A DNA stretch of 64,000 bases from Varanus komodoensis (GCF_004798865.1 NW_025335641.1:9326282-9390281); one strand, 5' to 3'. Shown: positions 35,949 through 47,823, counted from the stretch's first letter. Notes: generated by a model not told the origin, from the letters alone. Made by a program: numbers and translations.

Positions 35949-36335
35949 CTTTTTTCTTCCAGCTGCACAATGAGATGTTTTCATGATGATGTGCAGCTGG
36001 AAAAAAAGAAGAGGAGGAGGAGGAGGAACCAGACAGGAAAAAAAGCAACTGATTCAGTGCTTCAAGGGAAAAAGCACATGCCCTTATTGAACAAAAACAC
36101 ATCAAACATTTATACAACAGAAAGTGGAAGTGGCAAGACTGGTCAACAACACAAATTTAAAATGGTTGGAATTCATGGTGCATTCCAGTATAAAAATATA
36201 GTCACATATAATTCCACTGTTGTCCTGCTATTGAACAATGTGGGAGCACAACTTGCTTATTTCCGAGAAAGCTTTAAACCGAACACACTAAAAACCATTC
36301 TATTTTGTGAAGAAGATGGACATGAAGTACGATAA
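35841..36335 (+). other. 164-codon open frame, unrecognised
   Basis: An ATG-started frame of 164 codons in AT-rich DNA, unusual for its length. Translation has a Lys/Arg run (KKKRRRRRNQ) produced by a GGA-repeat patch and otherwise no domain I know. No splice, Kozak or homology support. I regard it as probably chance; a comparison between related species for synonymous bias would decide. Confidence 0.15.
35949..36010. repeat. Perfect-core hairpin
   Basis: Arms 'cttttttcttccagctgcaca' (35949-35969 approx.) and 'tgtgcagctggaaaaaaag' (35990-36009 approx.) pair perfectly over 13 bases and nearly so beyond, with a loop of about 20 bases. Confidence 0.8.
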
Positions 36336-37099
36336 TAAACCAAAGAATCTCCCTATTCTTCATCCTGGGCTTCAAAGCAAAGATTGACCTGTTCATATGT
36401 GAACACATGAACATCTGCCTAATGTGAATGGTTTGAACTCTGTCCCCATTCTCCCCATTCTGGCTGCCAGCGTCTCCCTGGAGTCTCAGAGAAAGTGCCT
36501 TTCCCAACCATGTGATACCCTTCTAAGTCAAGTATGAGGTTGTCTCTATGTGCAACATGTACTACCTCTGAGTTATGGGCCCTTTCTATTTTTTACTGCC
36601 TTGATTTTGGTTGCTTCAATACCAGGATTCAGACATTGTTTCTTTTTCACACTTAAGCAGAAGGGAATATGAAGTTGAGCTTCTACACAGCGCTTAATGT
36701 AATGCCCTCTTTCCCAGCAGTTATTTTCCAGCAAAGCCATTGCTAAGGCCAAGAGGCTTCACTTATCTTTACTTAGGCATTCCATTCGGCTGCAGCTCTT
36801 TCCATTCAAAACTGGAAGCTCCCCATTTGCAGATTCAGCTCATTTTCTTACTTCCTCTTGATCAGCAGGTGGGAAGAGCGTGTACTTTTCTCCTTGAATG
36901 TCTTCTTCAAATGGTTCAATGTCAGTTTCTCTTCCTGCAACAGGATGAGGATGGTTAATTCATGTTTTCTCTGTTTTTTCTTTCCAAAACACAGGATGGA
37001 GCACCATTTACCTTTTTTAGAAAAAATGAGAAAGGATCAGTAGTGAAGGCCCCGCCCCTCTCAGAATGGACATTGGAAGAATTCATGACAGCTATTCAA
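36011..37099. other. No recognised feature
   Basis: Short (GAG)n patch at 36011-36027; otherwise no named repeat or gene. Confidence 0.45.
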
Positions 37100-37109
37100 A
37101 GAACAAATC

Positions 37110-37500
37110 AAACTAGGAAAGTTTGAGAACATTGGTTTGCATTAATGTGAAAATATTCCGTCTTCCCAAGTGTAAAAGTGGAACAGAATGGATTTTGCTG
37201 GCAAAATCAATCCATTTCTGAGCCTTGCCGTGAGAATGGAAATGAAAAAATGCATACCAAAATATTGCATATTTGAAATGCTCAAAGAAAGAAAATTTCA
37301 CACAAAACTTATCTTCTTAGTGGAAAGATGTATGTTAAAATGCATACATTTAAAAAACAAACTTTTTGAACTGTGCACAAATGTGCACAAAATTCCATGC
37401 ATGTGGGGGAGAAGGCTTGCAGTCTGGAGCCCCAGTGGGATTTTATTACCCAAACTTAATCACAAATCAAGCCTGAAAAAAATGCAGCAGGATTACTACA
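37110..37500. repeat. Possible family F copy
   Basis: Words such as 'aaaatgcatacattta' and 'gtgcacaaatgtgcacaaaa' resemble those in the two family F copies at 49729 and 58370. Ends are unclear, so the assignment is weak. Confidence 0.3.
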
Positions 37501-37518
37501 AGAACATTGAGATGCTAT

Positions 37519-37605
37519 AGATCAGCATTTCCCAAATCCGAATCTCCAGACTTTCTACGCTGGCCATGCTCTCTGGGGTTGTAGGAATTTTATCTCTTAG
37601 AAATG
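37519..37605. mobile_element. Palindromic MITE-like element (family G), partial
   Basis: 'gatcagcatttcccaaatcc' and 'gaatctccagac', then 'ggccatgctctctggggttg' and 'taggaattttatc' follow the order of family G arms, diverged. Confidence 0.45.
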
Positions 37606-39314
37606 CCACTCAGGAAATGCTTCCGTTCAAGCCATCATACCTCTGAATTCAATCCAAGCGGGAAAGGCTTGGAAACACACCCACCAGGTATGTGACAGGT
37701 AGCTGCTTCCAGCCAGAGTTGCCAACACTCAACCAAGAAGATAGCCTGGATGAATCCATATATAAGGCAGCTTTATGAGTATTTTCATTCTTTAGCCTAT
37801 ACTACAAAGGAGGGCATTGATCGTAACAGGAGCCTTCCATGCAACATCTGAACAGGAGAGGAAAAACTCAGAGGACTAGAATACATATTGCAATATTTGC
37901 CTTTCAACATACAAACACTGCCTGTTCCAGCACTATGAAATAAAGACAGGGGGGAATAAGGCATCCTCAGATCATTACCATAAAGGCCTAAATATCAGTT
38001 CTGCTTCTTTCTATTGCTTCTTTACCTACCTCTCTTCAATGTGAAACTGCTAAGAAGAAAGGTCCTAATTGCCAAATGATCTGAAACAAAAGAGTCTTAT
38101 GGCATCTTAAAGACTAGCCCATTTACTCTGGCATAAATTTTCATGGACACTTCATGGGACTATGGACTGTATCCACAACAGTTTAACACAGAATAAATTT
38201 GCTAGCCTATAAGTCAGTGATATTCTCCATGGCCCTCTGAACTTGGATGCTTACAGACATCCTATGCAAGGCAGGAAGAGTGCAGAGGTGAAGGTCTCTC
38301 CTGCTCTGAAAAGCATCTAAACATCTGATTTCAGCAGCAGTGCTTTGGAGGGAGAAGGAGGGGGCTGAGTCTCCTTCCCACCCAACTTCTGAAGCCACTC
38401 CCTCAATCTCTTCTTCAAGGATACTTTGCAACCTCAAAGAAGCAGCCATCATGTTTCTTTCTCTGGCACTTGCAAATGAAGGAGCAATTTTCTAAGTGTG
38501 GCATCCCAGCTCCAAAATCATACTTGTTTTTTGACATTGGATCTGGGATTCCAACATATCTTATGACCCTCTAGAAACTGCCTATGGCCCACAGAATAAG
38601 TTTTGAGGTGCCACGAGAATTTGTTGTTCTTGTTCCACAATTGCTATCCCTCTGCAAATTAACCAAGTCAAGGGGGGGGGGGGGTGACAAAAACCAATTA
38701 TTAAGGACTCCCTATGACATTGTTCCCTTTTGAAAGTGAACCTCCTTGTTCATTTGGACCTTTGCCTGGGGGTAATTCTGCAACTTGCATGTCTCTGAGC
38801 AGTGCAGAGCCAGTTTTAAATGCCCTGCTGTAGCTGAGTCTGGGCATCTTTTTCCTTTAATGCCTACGGTATTTATGTGGCTGAAAAAATGACTTGTTCA
38901 TTGTATGTGCACATGGATGCATATGCATGCAATTTCCTGTCTTGCTCATCATCTGTAAGGTAGTGGAGTGAGCCAGCAACCAAGTTTCCTCTCTCTTTAG
39001 TGCTCACTTTGATGCCCCGCTTTACAGTGTGGCACAGTGGTGGCTCACATTTTCCCTTTAATCGGAGATGGCATATTGGGAAGGGGAATAAAGCTCAAAT
39101 GTACCTTTCTTCAAAAATCACTATCTTGTGCGCTTCATAATAGCTGCAGCTGGCTGGACACTGCAACCTGGTGTTTGCAAACATTTGTCTGAATTCCAAA
39201 TTGCTCTTCCAGCCCAGTGGTGCTCTTGCCTCTTTTCATTTTATATTCACAAAATCTCACATGCCTGCATTTAAATTCATGCTCAGGATTTTCAGCTCTC
39301 TGAAAGGAGACCTG

Positions 39315-39319
<5 letters not shown>
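37606..39319. other. No recognised gene
   Basis: No named repeat apart from a run of about 13 G at 38672-38684. Confidence 0.45.

Positions 39320-39368
<49 letters not shown>
39320..39368. repeat. (GA)n microsatellite
   Basis: About 24 GA units, nearly perfect. Confidence 0.97.
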
Positions 39369-39373
<5 letters not shown>

Positions 39374-39448
39374 CATTCAGCAGTCACCCAGCATGATTGC
39401 AATTCTTGTGTTTGCGCCTTATCTGTTCATTGACAGAACATATTTACA

Positions 39449-39503
39449 AGGAAGGAAGGAAGGAAGGAAGGAAGGAAGGAAGGAAGGAAGGAAGGAAGGA
39501 AGG
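39449..39503. repeat. (GGAA)n microsatellite
   Basis: Thirteen to fourteen perfect GGAA units, 80 bp after the (GA)n tract. Confidence 0.97.
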
Positions 39504-39507
39504 TTTA

Positions 39508-39648
39508 TAAGGCAGCTTTCCTCAACTGAATTCCGTCCAGATGTTTGGACTTCAGTTCACAGCAACCAGACCCCCGTATGTCCATGGTCAGGAATCCTGA
39601 AAATTATAGCCCAAAGCATCTGGTGTGCCCAAGGTTAAAGAAGCCTTT
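39508..39648. mobile_element. Palindromic MITE-like element (family G)
   Basis: Left arm 'ggcagctttcctcaactg', 'ccgtccagatgtttggac'; right arm 'agcccaaagcatctgg', 'tgcccaaggttaaagaagcc'. The two arms are imperfect inverse complements around 'gtatgtccatggtcagg'. One of the clearer copies in the window. Confidence 0.6.
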
Positions 39649-40949
39649 GTGATTTAATCAATAATGGGTGCCATCCAAATGGAGATTCTCCTTTGAATAT
39701 GAGCTGTGCAGCTCTGTATACTTAAACAGATGCTGTTAAATGCATTCCAACAGGCTGACACATAAGGGCTTTCAGCAGGTTTAAGCACCTGCACTGTGAT
39801 GAGAAGTTATGCTCAAATTATGGGCCCAATGCGTAGCAGCTATTGTTTCTGGTGATCAGATGTTTCTAGATCTTGAAAAGACTAGGCAGGTTACCAAGAG
39901 GGGCCACCATATTCTGCCTACCACTGGCTGCTGTCTCTAAACCAATGAAAAAGAACTCCAGGCCAGTGCAAGGTCACCCGTTCATTTCAGGTGCAACAGA
40001 GTCAAGGACACATACTAATGATTCTTATGCTCAGGGACCACCTCTCTTGCCTGCAAAACAGAGCAAAGTATAGCTTTCAACCTCTTGAGCTTCAGATTCT
40101 CACTTTGAACTTCAAATTTCATTCAGCCTTCTTGTAAGTTCACCCCCATCCCACCCTTCACTTAGGAGAAGACAGTTTGTGGTCTTCAAAGGGAGTGTTT
40201 CCATTAAAAGAAAAACCCTTCTTCCATTATTTCTCCCAGCTTATTGTTATGAGCAGTGGAGGAAGATGAAATGTATTATTCATCGCTTCTACTCATAAAA
40301 TCAATACCTATCAAAATACAAATACAATTGAGAGAAAATGGCACTTGTTGAGCACAGATCCTAATAATGGGTATGATTTCCCAACAATTTCTTAAATTAT
40401 TTATCCAGGAGATGGGTACTTACATATCCCAGAGAGAATATTGCATGCCTCCTGTCATCATGAGGCCCAATGTAAAATGCTAAGCAGTACACCCTGGTTT
40501 CTAACACGGAGGAACTTATGCACTATCAATACACATCAATCAACACTCAAATTTGAGTGTATTGTTAACATCTACTAAGCTCAGTGGAAAGACAATCACT
40601 CTGCAAAAAATTTAAAAAATAAAAATGGACGTATTTGAGTGAAGGATTCAGAATGAGTTGCTAGAAATCAATTAAAAATATAATAGCAACTCTGATGGAA
40701 GTGGTTGAGCTGCCATCACCAGAAAAGCAATGAACATCGTGCATTATTAATCTGTTATGAAGCACTTTTGATGTGAGGGGTGTCTTACAAACTTCTAGCT
40801 TGTTTGTCATCACAACAGGCACATTGGTTACTTTGCAGTTTTCTGCATTCATGCAGGAAGTTGCATGCTGAGAGACAGCCACTTATCCAAGGCTATCTAG
40901 TGAAGTCAACACTTCCAATCAATTGGAAGGCTTAGGCAGAAGGACTCCA
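39649..40949. other. No recognised feature
   Basis: No gene or named repeat seen. Confidence 0.45.
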
Positions 40950-40969
40950 GCAGTGATCCCTTGAGCCCT

Positions 40970-41360
40970 GTTTATTTAGAGGCCTGCGTGTCATCTTATA
41001 TGGAGGATGGTTCCTCATTTGAAGGGCTGACAAGTGCAGGGCTGGTTAAACGATAAGGAACTACCAGAAGGAAGAACTGGGTCTTGCATGGCCAGGTGTC
41101 CACTCTTACGGAGACTAGTCCTTTAGTTGATGGGCTGCCAGAAGTTCATCCTCCGTTTGAGGACCTGTCTGGTCTAAGTCTGGTTTTGAGATAAAGTACC
41201 ATCAGAACAAAACCTGCCCTTGAAATTGCCTATCAATCTGGTCAGCAGACTGAGCAAGGCATATGGGTAAAAGGTCCTGTATTTCTATTTAAAGTATGTC
41301 AATGTTTTTCTACATGTATAAATTAATATTTGCAGGGTTTATGCACATCGGTGCCTTCTT
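40970..41360 (+). repeat. Unnamed dispersed repeat, family D, copy 5
   Basis: Possibly two overlapping heads: 'ggaggatggttcctcatttg' near 41000 and 'tcctccgtttgaggacctgt' near 41150, then 'gcagactgagcaaggcat' near 41247 and the tail 'ctgtatttctatttaaagta' at 41278-41297. The middle and tail agree with copy 7. Confidence 0.55.
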
Positions 41361-42019
41361 TTTTAGGGATTCCTACTGGCCACTCCATTTACCTTGCGCA
41401 CTCCCCATCACCTGCACATGTATGTTTTGGGGGCATGTCGGACATGCATGGCACCTGGAGGGAGGGCTGCATGGACAGAGCAAACAGAAGGGGGACAAGA
41501 AACAGGGCTCCGTGGAACACCCTGTCTTGACTGCACTATTTTTGCCACCTCTCTGGAAGCTCTAGCCCTTTGGCAAAGCCGCCTGAGTTAGCGGTCGCCA
41601 CCTCTTCCCGGGCTCACTCCAGCTCTGAACGCAAGCTGAGCATTGCGAATGGGCCTTGAAGAACAAGCTGGGTCTCTTGGTGAAGCTGTCTCATGGCCGC
41701 ATGGACCTTCCCAATGCCGTATTGGCAAAGCAGAACTTGAGCACTCCAAGACCTCAACTCTTGGTGGTTCGTGCTGTCTCCCTTCCATCTCCCCGTGCCC
41801 TGTTTCCCAACCAATCCCGTTTGCCGAGGGCCCTCCTTGGTGCCCGTGCACAATTAGCTAGGCAAAGCGTAGCCACAGGCTGAAAGAAATGGTTCTTCAA
41901 AGTTCAGGTAAGCATATTAATGATATTTTAACCTTTTCAATTAAAATGTTTGGGGACCTCTGGAACACTGCCTAACCAATACAGCCTGTAGAACAGAACC
42001 ATTGGGAACTGGAAAGATA
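41361..42019. other. No recognised gene; GC-richer block
   Basis: 41590-41870 is GC-richer than its surroundings and gives overlapping frames on both strands. None has a recognisable domain. Confidence 0.4.
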
Positions 42020-42073
42020 CACGGAAGGAGAAGAAGGAGAAGGAGAAGGAGAACGAGAGGAGAAGGAGAAGGA
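42020..42073. repeat. (GGAGAA)n repeat
   Basis: Imperfect hexamer/trimer purine repeat. Confidence 0.9.
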
Positions 42074-42565
42074 GAAATTATTATTATTTTGGGCGAAAAC
42101 CTGAAGTAGATCTATTCCAATTTATCTCGGGTAAGGTAATTGATCAAGGTGAAAAAATCATGCAAGAAACAAATGAACAAAACAAACTCATTTGGGACAG
42201 CAGCTTACAGCAGATAATATTGGTTTGTAATGGATCATTGTATCAGTGCTTTATTATTAATAGATAATTATTTGTAATACTGGTATAGTTTGTATAGTAG
42301 CTGCACTCTTCTAGGATGTATGTTTCTACATGTGCGAGCTGAAAGGGTTATTGTGCATTAAAAATCCATTGTTCGCATTCAACACACTTCATGAAGAAAG
42401 TGCATATAATTTGTTCACAGACCTTGCAGAATATGGTTGTCTTGACTATGATTTGCAGTGTTTTACCCAGTGCTTTTTTTTGTAAGAAAAAAGGTGCCAG
42501 AACTCACATCTTGTTAATCTTTTATTTAAAAAATTATATATTCTGTTATTAAGAATTCTGTTATT

Positions 42566-42618
42566 CGAGGCTTCGGCGAATGGGGCGGCATAAAAATGTT
42601 TTAATAAATAAATAAAAA
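42566..42618 (+). mobile_element. L2-type tail-only insertion
   Basis: 'cgaggcttcggcgaatgg' then 'ggcggcataaaaatg' and (AAAT)n; nearly identical to 9451-9520. It lies inside the hAT-type element. Confidence 0.75.
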
Positions 42619-42834
42619 ATAAAAAATTAACATAAATTTAATTTATTGTATTTAAGGAAAATGTTCATAGTAAATTCCAAAGTTTTGTCCAATTCTCCTT
42701 TGACAAATCTTCTCGACTCCTTTCCCTGCTGTCAGTATCTATGTGTTCTGTCATTGTGTCTGTTAATATTCTGGCCTTTTTATTAGCAGGACCAGTGGTC
42801 GAGAAGTAATCAGTAATTTTTTTTTCATTTTAAA

Positions 42835-43140
42835 ATTAGGAGGGTAAGTACTTGGAGGAGGGCTTTCTCTGCGGTGGCGCCCAATCTATGAAATGCGCTC
42901 CCCAGAGAGATCCGCCTGGCGCCGTCGTTATTTGTTTTTCAGCATCAGGCGAAGACCTTTTTATTCAAATGTTATTTTAATTGTTAATATTATTTATTTA
43001 TTTTATTCTTTGGCCAGGGCGACTTAATTTATATTGTTTTATAGGATGTTATTTATTTATGTTTGTGAGCTGCCCCGAGGCTTCAGCGAATGGGGAGGCA
43101 TAGAAGTTCCCTAAATAAATAATAATAATAATAAATAATA
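42835..43140 (+). mobile_element. L2 LINE 3' end with ORF2 C-terminus
   Basis: One frame reads AFSAVAPNL, then a stop in place of the usual Trp, then NALPREIRLAPSLFVFQHQ and KTFLFKCYF, the conserved C-terminus of L2-type ORF2. UTR and the terminus 'gagctgccccgaggcttc' follow, ending in (AAT)n. Inserted in the hAT-type element, so younger than it. Confidence 0.85.
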
Positions 43141-43584
43141 AAATTTAAGGTCACACTTTTACACTAAAAATTAAAAAAAAGATTTTCAATTCACCAACTT
43201 TTTTTAAAATAAAGAAATTATTTACCTTTCGCATGTTGTCAATCATTGTACACTCACCCACACATGTCAGTTGTGTAACGAAACATAACGGTTGCCCCCC
43301 ACAGTAAGCACTCAGCGCGTGACCACATGACCAATCACAAGCCGAGCAGCGCCAACCAGTGCAGACGAAGTGCGCATGCATCGGACTCGACACACAAGCA
43401 GCCCGCACGCACTGTTTTAATGATTTTGCCGCCAACCTGCTACACTCGACAGGGCGATTCAAATCCACGTGGACCAAACATCAAATTTTCAAAAATTACT
43501 TTTAAAACTTGGAAAATCCCTCAAAAAAAGGTGCCGGGACACCATTCTGGTGCGTTCTATGACAAAAAAACCACTGGTTTTACC

Positions 43585-44439
43585 CCTCACAAAACATGAA
43601 GATAACAAAATGCAAAATTAACGTTAAATCATCAAAAAAAAGGCTTCAAAACACTTTGATCCTAAAGACTTTTATTTGGAAAACTAGAGATTTCCAATAG
43701 AGCTTACATGCATTGAAGGGGCCCATTTCACATAGCCTGAAAACTACTGTGGCAACTTCCCCTGGCACGCCACACCATGAATGCTTGATAAAACAGGTGC
43801 TAGATCAACACATGCAAATTATCCATTACTCATGAGTCACATATTCAAAATGGGTGATTCAATCAGAGCATCACTGGAGATAACCCTGGGAAATAATTTG
43901 CAATGGCGGCAGAAGTGTGGTTGATAATCTCTTTATTTTCAGCCCTTCTTTGCAGGGCTTTTTCATCATGGCCACTTAGAAATCTTCCCAAAACAGGAAA
44001 TATGCCACAAAAAGAGTATAAAAGAGGGTCCAGAATTTAAATATGCCAATTTCTACAGATCGCCATTTTATGTTTAATGTCTTTACCCTATGGCTGCCTG
44101 GAACCTGCCAGTATCAATCCTGTCCTTATAGAGAGCTATGGTATAACCAACATTGGAATGTTGTTTGCATCACTGTTCTGGTCGTTGCCCTAAACAAAGA
44201 TACTGTGGTGTTAGAAAAGGGGCGGAAGGGGGTAACTATTATGATGCCCTGTAGACTGGATTAACTGCTCTATGGAGAAAGGTTGCAGCAGGTGTGACAG
44301 TTTTGCTTGGAAAAAAAAGTGAGTATGGAGACAAAAAGTGTGGGGTACAAAAGTAGAGGTACAAAAGTGTGGAGAAAGTGGCTGGCCAGATATTTTTCTT
44401 CCTCTCTTGTAATACTAGCACCCAGTGGGGTCATGAAGC
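43585..44439. other. No recognised feature
   Basis: No gene or named repeat seen. Confidence 0.45.
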
Positions 44440-44698
44440 GGATTGGTGGGAGATTCAGGACAGATACAAGGAAGTGCTGCACAGTGCACAGTTTAACTAC
44501 GGCATCCAGTTGCACAAGATGCAGTGATGATGGCTTGGGTGGCTTTAGAAGGGGATTAGGCACATTCATGGAGGAGAAGGCTATCAAAGCTACTAGTTCT
44601 GGTGGGTCTATGCTACCTCCAAGATAAGAGGCAGAATGTCAATATGTACCAGTTGCTGGGGAAAAGGAATGGGAGGGAGCTGTTGCTTGAGAGTTCCC
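44440..44698 (+). mobile_element. CR1 LINE, 3' region fragment
   Basis: Blocks 'ggtgggagattcaggacaga', 'cagtttaactac', 'tggctttagaaggggattag', 'attcatggaggagaaggct' and 'accagttgctgggg' are the familiar 3' part of reptile CR1 elements, in order. The terminus is lost. Confidence 0.8.
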
Positions 44699-44734
44699 CG
44701 CCAGATCGAGCATAGCTCTTTCAATGTTCTTGTG

Positions 44735-44805
44735 CAAAGGTAGCAATGATTGCTATAATTTAAATAGAAAGGCATAGGGAACATCTCACCATACTGTGGA
44801 TAACC
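44735..44805 (-). repeat. Unnamed dispersed repeat, family D, copy 6 (tail)
   Basis: On the minus strand: 'tatggtgagatgttcc', 'tttctatttaaattata'. This is the tail block and the sequence just before it; compare 'gtgagatgtactgtatttc' in copy 7. Confidence 0.5.
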
Positions 44806-45185
44806 ATGAGCTTATATGCCTGCCTGATCAGTCTCCTCTCCAGGTGCTAACTCTTAACGGGCAACAGTTCTGAGCACTCTCTCCTACATTGGTGGGCTGT
44901 GCAAAAGCATTTTATTTTTCACCATGCCATGCTGTGGCATTATGGGAAATTAAAATGGTGGCCCAATGCAGGAATCAGCAGCAGTAAGTGCCTGGCACTT
45001 TGACCTCAGCAGCTTTCCAACTATATTTGCATTCTGTTCCTTGTTTGCAGGAATGATTCCACATGTGTACCATTTGAAAAGTGGAAAACTGGTCCTATAC
45101 AGCTTTATTTAGTACAAATTCATGTTATATTGAATGAGGAACCTCATGCAGAAATAAGGAATGGGTGGCAGCAGTCAGATTAGTA
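44806..45185. other. No recognised feature
   Basis: No gene or named repeat seen. Confidence 0.45.
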
Positions 45186-45635
45186 ACTGGGGCTGAACTG
45201 GAGCAAATAATTTTAAAAAAATCAGTCTGCAAGCACCATGAAGAAAATGCAGTGATGAACAGAAGCCAACATGGATTTCTTAAGAGTAAGTCATGCCAAA
45301 CTAACCTAATCTCATTTTTTGACTGGGTAACCTCCCAAATGGACTGCAGAAATGGCATGGACGTAATCTACCTAGACTTTAGCAAAGCATTTGACAAAGT
45401 GCCCCATAACTTCCTTCAAAAAATAGCAAAAAGTGGGCTTGACAGACCTGCTATTAGGTGGATACACAACTGCCTACAAAATGGGCCACAGAGAGTGCTC
45501 ATTAACGGCACCTTCTCAAACTGGGGTGACATAATGAGTGGGGTGTCACAGAGCTCAGTCCTGGGACCAGTGCTCTTCAACATCTTTATTAATGATCTAG
45601 ATGAGGAAGTCCAGGCAATGATTGTGCATCACTGT
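45186..45635 (+). pseudogene. CR1 LINE reverse transcriptase fragment
   Basis: The frame 45165-45689 reads LEQIILKKSVCKHHEENAV, NRSQHGFLKSKSCQTNLIS, FFDWVTSQMDCRNGMDVIYL, DFSKAFDKVPHN, RWIHNCLQNGPQRVLINGTF, SVLGPVLFNIFINDLDEEVQ: the CR1 reverse transcriptase from before the finger region through the palm, with SKAF (first catalytic Asp in LDFSKAFD) and the VLGPVLF block. The expected PQG-S motif reads SQSS, and the piece ends before the FADD-type catalytic box. No stop is present within the fragment. It is both 5' and 3' truncated. Confidence 0.88.
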
Positions 45636-45639
45636 CAAG

Positions 45640-45695
45640 ATCCAAGGCAGCTTCAGCTCTTGGGCAGTACAGGAATGAAATATACATAAATAATT
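45640..45695 (+). mobile_element. L2-type tail abutting the CR1 fragment
   Basis: 'caaggcagcttcagctc', 'ttgggcagtacaggaatg' and 'ataaataatta' match the L2-type terminus in diverged form. It begins where the CR1 homology stops, so the CR1 piece was cut or the tail inserted into it. Confidence 0.5.
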
Positions 45696-46609
45696 ATATT
45701 CCTTTTTCCATTCCTTTTCAATCTCTATTTGTTTATCCCATATATCACCTTGCATCTTTCAATGAGTTTTGCCTCTCCTGGAGAGAAGGCATGGCCCCTG
45801 ACTTTTGCATCCTGTCCATCATAATTCTGTCCATCATGAATATTTATATGCACTGCTTAATTCAACATCAAAGACCAATATATTTCCAGGACAACCAATG
45901 CCAGACTTATACCAACCTACTGCTTCTTTTGTGAACATAGATACTAGTATATTTGTAGCAATAGACGATTCATTCCCCAACTGACCAAACTTTTGCGAAT
46001 TGACTGGATTCCTCTTCAGAACCACTTGAATGGACTGTATATATTTAAACATTTTGCTTAAAATGTTTCCACTAACTACTGTACCATTTGAAAAAGGAGT
46101 AAGGGGTCTTCTCCAGCATGATCTCCAGACAGCAGTATTCTATTAATCTGCCTGTTTCACTTAACACCAGATCTGCGATTCATATGAGAATGACAGATTT
46201 ACTATTCATTGCAGAACTGTATTAACATTTCTTATTGTGTCAGGACCTCCCGTAGAGATAAGCCTGAGACTCGGCACTGTTGAAATCACACAATTCCAGT
46301 GTCTCTTCAGACACGACTGATGGCATAAAATATCCTCAAGTTAAGGGAGTTAAGGTCTGAGTGGTAAATAGGTGTTGGAGTAGCCTAAAATGCTTACCAC
46401 ACTGCCGTAAACTTAGGACGTGTGGCATTATATCAGTGACATGTTGGTGCAATACCAGTTGGCTCGTATATGCTGGGGTCAGCCTTATTAGCAGCATGAA
46501 GTTGACCCTCAGGTAAAGAAAGAGGTGGAGGTGGTGTAATGGCGGTAGAACTTGTGGAGGACAGAAATCTACATGACTTCTATCCATAGCACTGGTAAGG
46601 AATATATGG
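45696..46609. other. No recognised feature
   Basis: No gene or named repeat seen. Confidence 0.45.
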
Positions 46610-46702
46610 GACAGCTCCCATCAGCCCTAATCAACACAGCCAATTGTGGGGGATAATGGGAGCTGCAGCCAGTATCTAGAGGGCTTCATGTCCCACACTG
46701 CT
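46610..46702. mobile_element. Palindromic MITE-like element (family G), partial
   Basis: 'cagctcccatcagccctaat', 'gggggataatgggagctgca', 'gccagtatctagagggcttc' gives a fold-back core and the start of the right arm. Confidence 0.5.
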
Positions 46703-47617
46703 GCTCTACAAGCATCTGCGGATTCCCTGCCTTTATCTCTGTGTGACATCAAAGAGTGTGGGCCGATGAAACCAGCTGTGTGAGCACAAAGAAGTAATCC
46801 AGCCAAACTGAGAAGAAGCGCATCAAACGAATTCACGTGTTTGTGATGTTCTGAAATGGACAAAAATGGGATATTTCAATACATGAAAACTAATAAGCAA
46901 TGTGATAAATGCTTCTGATTCAATCCTAGGAACAGGGATATTTTTTTCTAAATATAGATCTACTCATCAACTAGGCTGATTCACCAGATGTGCATAATGT
47001 TTGAGGAACCAATGGAAAGTGTTACATAATATGACAACCTGTGTCCTATTCAGCATTTGCTTCAGCATGTCCTCAGACCACATGGAGAAAGCAGCAATGC
47101 CTAGCATACTGGGGTCACCACTTCTGAAGGGGAATTCTTCCCACATTCACCTGAATGGCACTTAGAAGTCTTCAAGTGACCAGGGACCCTGTGCAACATG
47201 GATTTCCAGTCGTGATGGATTCTACGCTCATTCAGCTGCTGAACATGAGAAAATGGCACTTCAGACTTTCTGTCCAATGTGCAAAGGTGTGAGTCAATGG
47301 CAAAATTGGAGAGGAGCTCAAATAACCCCTGCATTCCAAGAGACCAACGACTGACTGCTTTGCAAAGGGTGTTTGCAGCATCTATGCCAAAGCCAGGATT
47401 CCGTGTCCAGAAAGACCAGATACAGCAGAGTGGAACAAGGCTTTATCCTGCCCTTTTAAATGTTGAGGTGCTGCTGGCAACAACTAAGGCAGTTTGACCA
47501 CATCCTTCTGAGCAGCTTGGATTACCTATGATTAAATTCCTTCAGTGACTAAGAAGCCAAGCCTAGATTCAGCAACACTTGGCTCCAGTACTGTCTCTGT
47601 AGATGTTAGGTTGTCCG
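46703..47617. other. No recognised feature
   Basis: No gene or named repeat seen. Confidence 0.45.
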
Positions 47618-47710
47618 CCAGCCTTCTTCAACCTGTGCCTTCCAGAAGTTTTGGACTGTATCTCCCAGAATTGCCTATAATTCCCCATGCTGGCCATGAC
47701 TGGTGGAAGC
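47618..47710. mobile_element. Palindromic MITE-like element (family G)
   Basis: 'cagccttcttcaacctgtg', 'ccttccagaagttttggact', 'tatctcccagaattgcc' and 'catgctggccatgactgg' are the left arm and centre. A remnant of the right arm may follow ('cagg' 'ttatggac'). Confidence 0.6.
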
Positions 47711-47823
47711 TGAAGCCCCATACATCTAAAGTGCACCAGGTTATGGACGCCTACAGTAATCATGTTCGACACTCTGAGAACTTTTCCATGCGAGGCATTT
47801 AGTGTTCATGGTTGATGATGGTG

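Larger units (their letters stand above)
42468..43576. mobile_element. hAT-type non-autonomous DNA transposon
   Basis: Termini are CAGTG (42468-42472) and CACTG (43572-43576), the hAT signature, with inverted T-rich subtermini ('cagtgctttttttt' against 'cagtggttttttt' after inversion). A perfect 8-bp duplication 'gttttacc' flanks it at 42460-42467 and 43577-43584. A 'aaaaaaaggtgcc(a/g)g' motif occurs near each end. The interior has no transposase frame and has been hit by two L2-type insertions (42566, 42835). The right third (about 43300-43460) is CpG-rich relative to its surroundings. Confidence 0.8.

Noticed and set aside
39171-39638. 155-codon open frame with Arg-Glu and Gly-Arg-Lys runs
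   Set aside because: It reads through (GA)n and (GGAA)n microsatellites; the rest has no protein motif.
41588-41883. GC-richer block with several overlapping frames, considered as an exon or processed pseudogene
   Set aside because: No frame shows a known protein and there is no poly-A or splice evidence.
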